A stretch of DNA of 19,322 nt from DASPFV01 sp035620975 (GTDB taxonomy: Bacteria; Acidobacteriota; Vicinamibacteria; Vicinamibacterales; 2-12-FULL-66-21), in the NCBI GenBank assembly GCA_035620975.1, contig DASPFV010000205.1, positions 1-19,322 on the forward strand, given 5' to 3'. Position 1 is the stretch's first letter; each line of letters starts with the position of its first letter. Both the position numbers and the translations under genes were made by a program. Under the pieces are notes generated by a model that had not been told where the DNA came from, did not search any database, and saw only the letters and a program-made list of their open reading frames with translations. This document shows, in pieces, positions 14,860-19,322 of the stretch.

Positions 14860-17800
14860 ATGAAGGGACAGTTCCTCGTCACGGCTTTGTGCCTCCTGCT
14901 CACGGCTCCCGCGGTCGCATCCGCGCAGGGGACCTACTTCGGTCAGAACAAGGTCCAGTACCGGTCGTTCGACTTCCGCGTGCTGAAGACTGATCACTTC
15001 GACATCTACTACTACCCGGAGGAGCAAGCGGCGGCACGGATGGCCGCGCGTATGGCCGAGCGCTGGTACACGCGGATCTCCACGATCCTCGACCACCAGC
15101 TCCGCGGTCGCCAGCCGCTCATTCTCTACGCCAGCGGCTCCCACTTCCGGCAGACCAACGCGATCATGGGCGATATCGGCGAGGGGACCGGCGGGGTCAC
15201 CGAAGCCTTCAAGCGTCGAATCGTCCTCCCGTTCGCGGGTCCGATCGAAGCGACGGACCACGTCCTCGGGCACGAGCTCGTCCATGCCTTCCAGTACGAC
15301 ATCACCGGCACCAACGTGAGCGCCGGAACGGCGGGAGCGCTCGGCCTGCCGCTCTGGTTCATCGAAGGCATGGCCGAGTACCTGTCGGTCGGGCCCGTCG
15401 ACCCGCACACGGCGATGTGGATGCGGGAGGCGGCCCGGCGCGAGCGCCTGCCCGACATCGACGATCTCGACAATCCACGGTACTTCCCGTATCGCTACGG
15501 CCAGGCCCTCTGGGCCTACATCGCCGGCCGCTACGGCGACGAGGCCGTGGGCCTGATGCTGCGCGCCGCAGCGGGGCGGCAGCCCTCCTATGTGGCGGCG
15601 ATCGAAGGCATCCTCCAGACCGACACGAAGACGCTGTCCAGGGAGTGGCATGCCGCCGTGTTCGACGCATATCGGCCGATTGCCGAGGCCTCGCGGCTGC
15701 CGGCGGACATCGCGCGGCCGCTGATTCACAGGGAGAAACAGGGCGGCGGGACGAACGTCAGTCCCGAGCTCAGCCCGGACGGCTCGCGCCTCGTCTTCTT
15801 CTCGGAGCGCGATCTGTTCTCGATCGACCTGTACCTGGCCGATGCGCGTACCGGAGAGATCATCCGGAAGATCACGGATACGGCAACCGATCCGCATTAC
15901 GAGACCCTGCAGTTCCTCTCATCGACCGGCGCCTGGGACCGGGACGGCAAGCGGTTCGTCTTTCCCGGCATCAGCCGCGGGCAGGCGGTGCTCACCATCG
16001 TCGACGTCGACAGCGGTCGGCGGGAGCGTGAGATCCGGATTGAAGCGGTCGACGAGATCGTGAACCCGGCATGGTCCCCGGACGGCCGCGCGATTGCCTT
16101 CTCGGGCATGTCAGGGGGGTTCACCGATCTGTTCGTCTGGGATCTCGAGGCGAATGCGCTGAAACGTCTCACCGAGGACGCGTTCGCCGACATGGAGCCC
16201 GACTGGTCGCCTGACGGCCGGCTGATTGCGTTCAGCACGGATCGGTTCACGACCGACCTCGACCGCGTCTCGTCCGGGCCGCTGCGGCTGGGCATCGTCG
16301 ATGTCGGCTCGGGAGGCATCCGCGAGCTCGGCGGGTTCGCGGACGCGAAGAACACAGGGCCCCAGTGGACGCCGGACGGCCGGGCGTTGTACTTCCTGTC
16401 GGATCGGGAAGGCGTCACGAACGTCTATCGCATGGACGTCGACGGAGGGCAGACGAGACAGGTCACGAACCTGCTCACGGGAGCCAGCGGGATCACGGCG
16501 CTCAGCCCGGCGATGTCGTACGCGGGGGGCCGCCTCGTCTTCAGCGCCTACGAAGACGACGGCTACAACATCTACGCGATCGAGAGCGACGAGCAGCTGG
16601 CGGGAGGGCCGCTCGTCGAGCTGCCGCGCAACGCGGCGGTCCTGCCGCCGCGTCGCACGGGGCAGGGTCCTGTATTCAACACGGTGAACAATCCGACCCT
16701 GGGGCTGTCGCCGGCACCGCCGGCCGACGCGGCCACGGAGTACTCACCGCGCCTCTCGCTCGATTATGCGGGCCAGCCGACGGTGGGAGTCGGCGCCGAC
16801 TCGTTCGGAGCGTACGCCGCCGGCAGCGTCGCGTTCCTGTTCAGCGACATGCTCGGCAACCACACGGTCGGTACCGCGGCCCAGGTGACGTCGCGCTTCG
16901 ACGAGTTCGGCGGGTCGCTGTTCTACCTGAACCGGACGCGGCGGTGGAACTGGGGCGTCTCACTCGACCAGACGCCATACGTGGCGCGGGGGTTCGAGGC
17001 CGGCGTGGCCAACGTGGATGGGCAGAACGTCTATGTCGAGCGCGAATACCGTGTGATCCAGCAGGACACCGCGCTGACCGGGCTGATCGCATATCCGTTC
17101 AGCCGCGCCAGCCGCGTCGAGCTCACAGGCGGCTTCCGGCGCATCGGCCTGAGCGAGGATCTCACGACGCGCCTGTATGCGCTCTCGACGGGGCAGCAGA
17201 TCTTCGAGGAAGAGGAGGAGCTCGGGTCGCTCCCCACCCTCAGCTTCGGCCAGACGGCCGCGGCGCTGGTCTACGACACCTCGATCTTCGGGGCGACCGG
17301 TCCGATCCGGGGCAGCCGGCATCGCCTGGAGCTGTCGCAGACGGCCGGATCGCTGACCTACACGGGCGTCCTCGCCGACCTGCGCACGTATCAGATGCCG
17401 TTCCGGCCGTATACGTTCGCGTTTCGCGCGATGTACTACGGGCGGCTCGGCCGGGACGCGGAGGATGGCAGGCTGCCCACGCTCTTCCTGGGCTATCCGG
17501 GTCTCGTGCGCGGGTACCAGTCGGAGTCGTTCGAAACCGGCGAATGCGGCGTGCAGCCCGACGGCTCGTGCCCGGCCTTCGACCGGCTCGTCGGCAGCCG
17601 CATCGCGGTCGCGAACGCCGAGCTGCGCGTGCCCATCTGGGGCGCGTTCGGCGGCAGCGGCTTCTACGGGCCGCTGCCGGTGGAGATGGTGCTGTTCTCG
17701 GACGCCGGTGTGGCCTGGGGCCGCAGCGAGCGGAGCGGGTTCGCTGCAGGCGACAACAAGCCCGTCGTGAGCGTGGGCGCGGCGCTCCGCGGCAACGTGT

Positions 17801-17895
17801 TCGGTTTTGCGGTCGCGGAAATCAACTACGTGCGCCCGCTCGATCGTCCGGGGCGCGGCTGGCTCTGGCAGTTCAACCTGCGGCCGGCCTTCTGA
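14860..17895 (+). CDS. Outer-membrane fusion: HEXXH metalloprotease, TolB-like propeller and BamA-type beta-barrel
   Basis: A 1011-residue protein with a signal peptide (residues 1-22, cleavage near ASA-Q). Residues about 35-280 form a peptidase MA-like domain with HELVH (His138, Glu139, His142) and, 27 residues on, EGMAEY (Glu169/Glu173), giving the gluzincin zinc-ligand pattern. Residues about 295-570 are a TolB/PD40-type beta propeller with repeated SPDG or TPDG motifs (SPDGSRLVFF, SPDGRAIAFS, SPDGRLIAFS, TPDGRALYFL). Residues about 625-1011 are rich in amphipathic strands and end in LWQFNLRPAF, with the terminal Phe typical of BamA-assembled barrels; this part resembles the bacterial surface antigen/D15 fold. 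The protease and propeller should face the periplasm or the surface. The ATG at 14860 starts the signal peptide. It diverges from CstA. The substrate is unknown. Confidence 0.85.
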   Translation: MKGQFLVTALCLLLTAPAVASAQGTYFGQNKVQYRSFDFRVLKTDHFDIYYYPEEQAAARMAARMAERWYTRISTILDHQLRGRQPLILYASGSHFRQTNAIMGDIGEGTGGVTEAFKRRIVLPFAGPIEATDHVLGHELVHAFQYDITGTNVSAGTAGALGLPLWFIEGMAEYLSVGPVDPHTAMWMREAARRERLPDIDDLDNPRYFPYRYGQALWAYIAGRYGDEAVGLMLRAAAGRQPSYVAAIEGILQTDTKTLSREWHAAVFDAYRPIAEASRLPADIARPLIHREKQGGGTNVSPELSPDGSRLVFFSERDLFSIDLYLADARTGEIIRKITDTATDPHYETLQFLSSTGAWDRDGKRFVFPGISRGQAVLTIVDVDSGRREREIRIEAVDEIVNPAWSPDGRAIAFSGMSGGFTDLFVWDLEANALKRLTEDAFADMEPDWSPDGRLIAFSTDRFTTDLDRVSSGPLRLGIVDVGSGGIRELGGFADAKNTGPQWTPDGRALYFLSDREGVTNVYRMDVDGGQTRQVTNLLTGASGITALSPAMSYAGGRLVFSAYEDDGYNIYAIESDEQLAGGPLVELPRNAAVLPPRRTGQGPVFNTVNNPTLGLSPAPPADAATEYSPRLSLDYAGQPTVGVGADSFGAYAAGSVAFLFSDMLGNHTVGTAAQVTSRFDEFGGSLFYLNRTRRWNWGVSLDQTPYVARGFEAGVANVDGQNVYVEREYRVIQQDTALTGLIAYPFSRASRVELTGGFRRIGLSEDLTTRLYALSTGQQIFEEEEELGSLPTLSFGQTAAALVYDTSIFGATGPIRGSRHRLELSQTAGSLTYTGVLADLRTYQMPFRPYTFAFRAMYYGRLGRDAEDGRLPTLFLGYPGLVRGYQSESFETGECGVQPDGSCPAFDRLVGSRIAVANAELRVPIWGAFGGSGFYGPLPVEMVLFSDAGVAWGRSERSGFAAGDNKPVVSVGAALRGNVFGFAVAEINYVRPLDRPGRGWLWQFNLRPAF

Positions 17896-17896
17896 T

Positions 17897-17971
17897 CTTC
17901 CAGGTGCCAGGTGCCCTGGTTCCAGGTTCCGGTTCCTGGTTCCAGGTGCCTGGTTCCGGTTCCCGGTTCCT
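17897..17971. repeat. GGTTCCAGG-type repeat array, forward orientation
   Basis: Repeats such as CCAGGTGCC, CTGGTTCCAGG and GGTTCCGGTTCC begin 2 bp after the barrel gene's TGA. They include self-complementary stretches (CCAGGTGCCTGG) able to fold into small hairpins. Orientation matches the array at 11248 and opposes the one at 18111. The 139 bp between the two arrays (17972-18110) hold no gene or motif I can name. Confidence 0.75.
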
Positions 17972-18110
17972 GCTGCGGCGGTGCCAGAGTACAGGCTGCC
18001 TCGCCTGGATCGCCGACCGCAAGTTGGAAGTTCCGTCGGTACGCCCGTCGCTTCCGGCGTTCCCCTCTGCAGGCTTGACAGCTCTCAGCGCTGCGACCCG
18101 GTACCGATGG

Positions 18111-18145
18111 ACCCTGGAACCTGGAAGCTTGAACCTTGAACCCGA
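18111..18145. repeat. GGTTCCAGG-type repeat array, inverted orientation
   Basis: CCCTGGAACCTGGAAGCTTG, then AACCTTGAACCC, is the reverse complement of words in the arrays at 11248 and 17897. It sits 15 bp beyond the stop of the minus-strand DinB gene, again at a 3' end. Confidence 0.75.
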
Positions 18146-18159
18146 AGCTCGCTTCGACG

Positions 18160-18633
18160 TCAGCGAATCTGCTCGAGCTGCTTGAGGTGGTGGATGTCGT
18201 GTCCGGCCATCTGGGACATGATCCACCCGACGTTCAGCTCGCCGTACTCCGGGTGGCGGAATCGCCGCTCACGCTGCTCGGGCGTGAGCGCGCGCCACAT
18301 CGCGAGGTTGAGTCCCCGCAGGGCCGTGTAGGCGTCGAGCGCGGCCCGGGCGCTGGCCGTACGGTCGAGCGCCATCCACTCGTCCTGCGAAAACGGCTGC
18401 GCGATGTAATCGGGCGTGCTGAGGGCGAGACGGGCGCGCGTGGGCAGCGCGAGCTCCGCTTGCGCCAGGTGGATCAGGACCAGCCGGGCGCTCCATTTCC
18501 CGGCGGCATAGCTGCGCTCGAACTGCTCGTCGCTCCAGCGCTCGACCAGCGCGCGGATACGGGAGGGCGTGTCGGCGAGCGCCTCGAGGGGATCCCGAGG
18601 CCCCAGGTCGGCGGCATAGGGGTTGGCGTGCAT
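18160..18633 (-). CDS. DinB-family protein (putative metal-dependent four-helix bundle enzyme)
   Basis: A 157-residue protein of the DinB/YfiT-like superfamily, cytosolic four-helix bundles with a three-histidine metal site. The histidines are seen as His55 in LVLIHLAQAE and as His145 and His149 in MAGHDIHHLKQL. WSDEQFERSYAAGKWSARLV is the usual lead-in to the first metal ligand. Length is normal. Family members include thiol transferases that use bacillithiol or mycothiol, but most, like this one, have no assigned substrate. The ATG at 18631-18633 has GGAG just upstream. It diverges from the selenoprotein gene with a 44-bp spacer. Whether it belongs to a shared thiol-redox function with that neighbour is speculative. 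Confidence 0.9.
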   Translation of the reverse strand: MHANPYAADLGPRDPLEALADTPSRIRALVERWSDEQFERSYAAGKWSARLVLIHLAQAELALPTRARLALSTPDYIAQPFSQDEWMALDRTASARAALDAYTALRGLNLAMWRALTPEQRERRFRHPEYGELNVGWIMSQMAGHDIHHLKQLEQIR

Positions 18634-18665
18634 GGCTCCATCATCCTCGATTTCCGCGGGGCCGC

Positions 18666-18671
18666 TATACT
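18666..18671 (+). promoter_or_regulatory. Putative -10 box, leaderless promoter of selenoprotein gene
   Basis: TATACT ends 6 nt before the GTG at 18678, again a spacing expected for a leaderless mRNA. The reverse strand reads AGTATAG, so the site might also serve the divergent DinB gene. An in-frame ATG at 18684 with GGGGG upstream is the alternative start. Confidence 0.45.
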
Positions 18672-18677
18672 GCGGGG

Positions 18678-19322
18678 GTGAGCATGGATAGGAGGCCGGC
18701 CGGGACGTGGACCGGCCGTTGGGGAACGGCGCAGCTGATCGGGCTCCTCTGCCTGCTGGCGATTGCGGCTGCGGTCTTCGCGCGTCAGTCGTGGCGCGCA
18801 GCCCGTCAGCAGCCGTACCGGAGCATCACCGCATCCGCCGATCCCCTGCGCGTCGACTTCAACCGCGACGTCGACGCCGTCCGCATCGTGATGCTGGTGG
18901 CCCCGACGTGAGGCATTTGTCTTCGGGGGGCCTCCGACATGCAGAACCGGGTCCTGAGCCGGCTGGCTGACGCCAGGCTGCCGACCTACGTCGTGTGGGT
19001 GCCGATGTCGCGCGGGGTCGAGCGGGACGTCCCCGCTGCCACTGCCGAAGTGCCCGACGCGCGGGCGACCCATTACTGGGATGGGGGGCGGGTGCTCGTG
19101 AACGGCTACCGGGACACGCTCGGGCTTCCCGAGGATGCCTGGGACATTTTCCTGCTCTACAGGCCCGGCGTGAGGTGGGAAAGCGCGCAGCCGCCCGTTC
19201 CCGATTACTGGATGCACCAGCTCGGGTCCGCTTCGCGTCCGCGGGTAGACGGACCGTTTCTCGACGCCGGCCGCTTCCTGCTCGAGACGCGTCAGCTCCT
19301 CTCGCGTCCTGCGGCTCGAGCC
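18678..19322 (+). CDS. Selenocysteine-containing thioredoxin-fold protein, membrane-anchored (partial, UGA recoded)
   Basis: The frame runs from GTG 18678 through TGA 18909-18911 and stays open to the window edge, giving 215 residues so far. Residues about 17-35 are one hydrophobic segment (LIGLLCLLAIAAAVF), a membrane anchor or uncleaved signal. Residues 67-77 (AVRIVMLVAPT) form the first strand of a thioredoxin-like fold; Sec78-Gly-Ile-Cys81 is the active-site UxxC; a helix follows (LRGASDMQNRVLSRL). PTYVVWVPM (102-110), ATHYWDGGRVLV (130-141) and AWDIFLLYRPG (154-164) read as the later strands. A hairpin with a GG-containing loop directly follows the TGA. I infer a periplasm-facing thiol/selenol oxidoreductase. 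Calling it two genes or a pseudogene is less likely because the motif, frame and hairpin agree. No substrate can be named. The 3' end lies outside the window. Confidence 0.8.
18918..18939 (+). promoter_or_regulatory. Candidate bacterial SECIS hairpin
   Basis: Inside the reading frame, UGU (18918-18920) pairs with ACA (18937-18939). A CUU bulge (18921-18923) follows, then CGGG (18924-18927) pairs with UCCG (18933-18936, one G-U). The apical loop GGGCC (18928-18932) starts with GG. Sixteen nucleotides separate the UGA from the loop. A bulged U and a loop beginning with G are the features SelB is known to read in bacterial SECIS elements. Pairing was worked out by eye; no folding energy was computed. 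Confidence 0.6.

Noticed and set aside
17972..18110. A small RNA or tRNA between the two repeat arrays
   Set aside because: No cloverleaf, promoter or terminator could be supported by eye.
18678..18911. A complete 77-residue small protein ending at the TGA
   Set aside because: It stops in the middle of a thioredoxin-like strand and the frame continues with matching fold elements and a UGIC motif, so recoding is the better reading.
18474..19217. A 247-codon minus-strand frame opposite the selenoprotein gene
   Set aside because: It overlaps the start of the DinB gene in another frame and has Pro/Arg/His-rich shadow composition with no domain.
18939..19322. A separate gene starting at the in-frame ATG 18939
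   Set aside because: It would begin inside the active-site helix, lacking the first strand and the redox motif, and lies in the same frame as the upstream part.

Overview
The window is GC-rich, densely packed bacterial DNA that codes mostly on short intergenic spacings. Tat-exported Gfo/Idh and GMC/subunit-3 proteins, an outer-membrane protease-propeller-barrel protein, a CstA transporter and many interspersed intergenic repeats together suggest a Gram-negative soil-type acidobacterium, possibly in the Vicinamibacterales. That taxonomic placement is inference; no rRNA or marker gene is present.

Layout: (1) 1-263, an 88-bp tandem repeat array. (2) 264-2981, minus strand, a UPF0182 membrane protein, divergent from (3) a two-gene plus-strand unit, a GMC oxidoreductase (3076-4797) and a gluconate 2-dehydrogenase subunit-3-like protein (4878-5486). 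(4) A 27-bp repeat array, then a membrane-embedded spermidine-synthase-like protein (5732-7831) followed by a small exported cytochrome c (7899-8270). (5) A divergent pair, an NupG-type MFS permease (8291-9499, minus) and a Tat-exported Gfo/Idh/MocA oxidoreductase (9601-11247), the latter closed by a strong intrinsic terminator. (6) An exported CARDB-like protein (11505-12920) bracketed by inverted GGTTCCAGG-type arrays. (7) A CstA-family transporter (12977-14788, minus), divergent from an HEXXH metalloprotease/propeller/beta-barrel protein (14860-17895). (8) More repeat arrays, a DinB-family protein (18160-18633, minus), and a gene starting at 18678 that runs off the right edge.

The main discovery is that last gene. 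It appears to stop at TGA 18909-18911 after 77 codons, but the same frame continues open for 137 codons to the window edge. The TGA lies exactly at the first redox position of a thioredoxin-like U-G-I-C motif and is followed at once by a hairpin with a GG-containing apical loop of the bacterial SECIS type. I read it as a membrane-anchored, periplasm-facing selenoprotein of the thioredoxin fold.

Other notable themes are a cysteine cluster in the GMC enzyme paired with its small Tat subunit, -10 boxes only 6-9 nt upstream of several start codons (probable leaderless mRNAs), and two families of dispersed repeats that all sit immediately behind the 3' ends of genes. Much of the gene content concerns the envelope: periplasmic redox enzymes, transporters and outer-membrane proteins. 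No mobile element, CRISPR, tRNA or rRNA was recognised.
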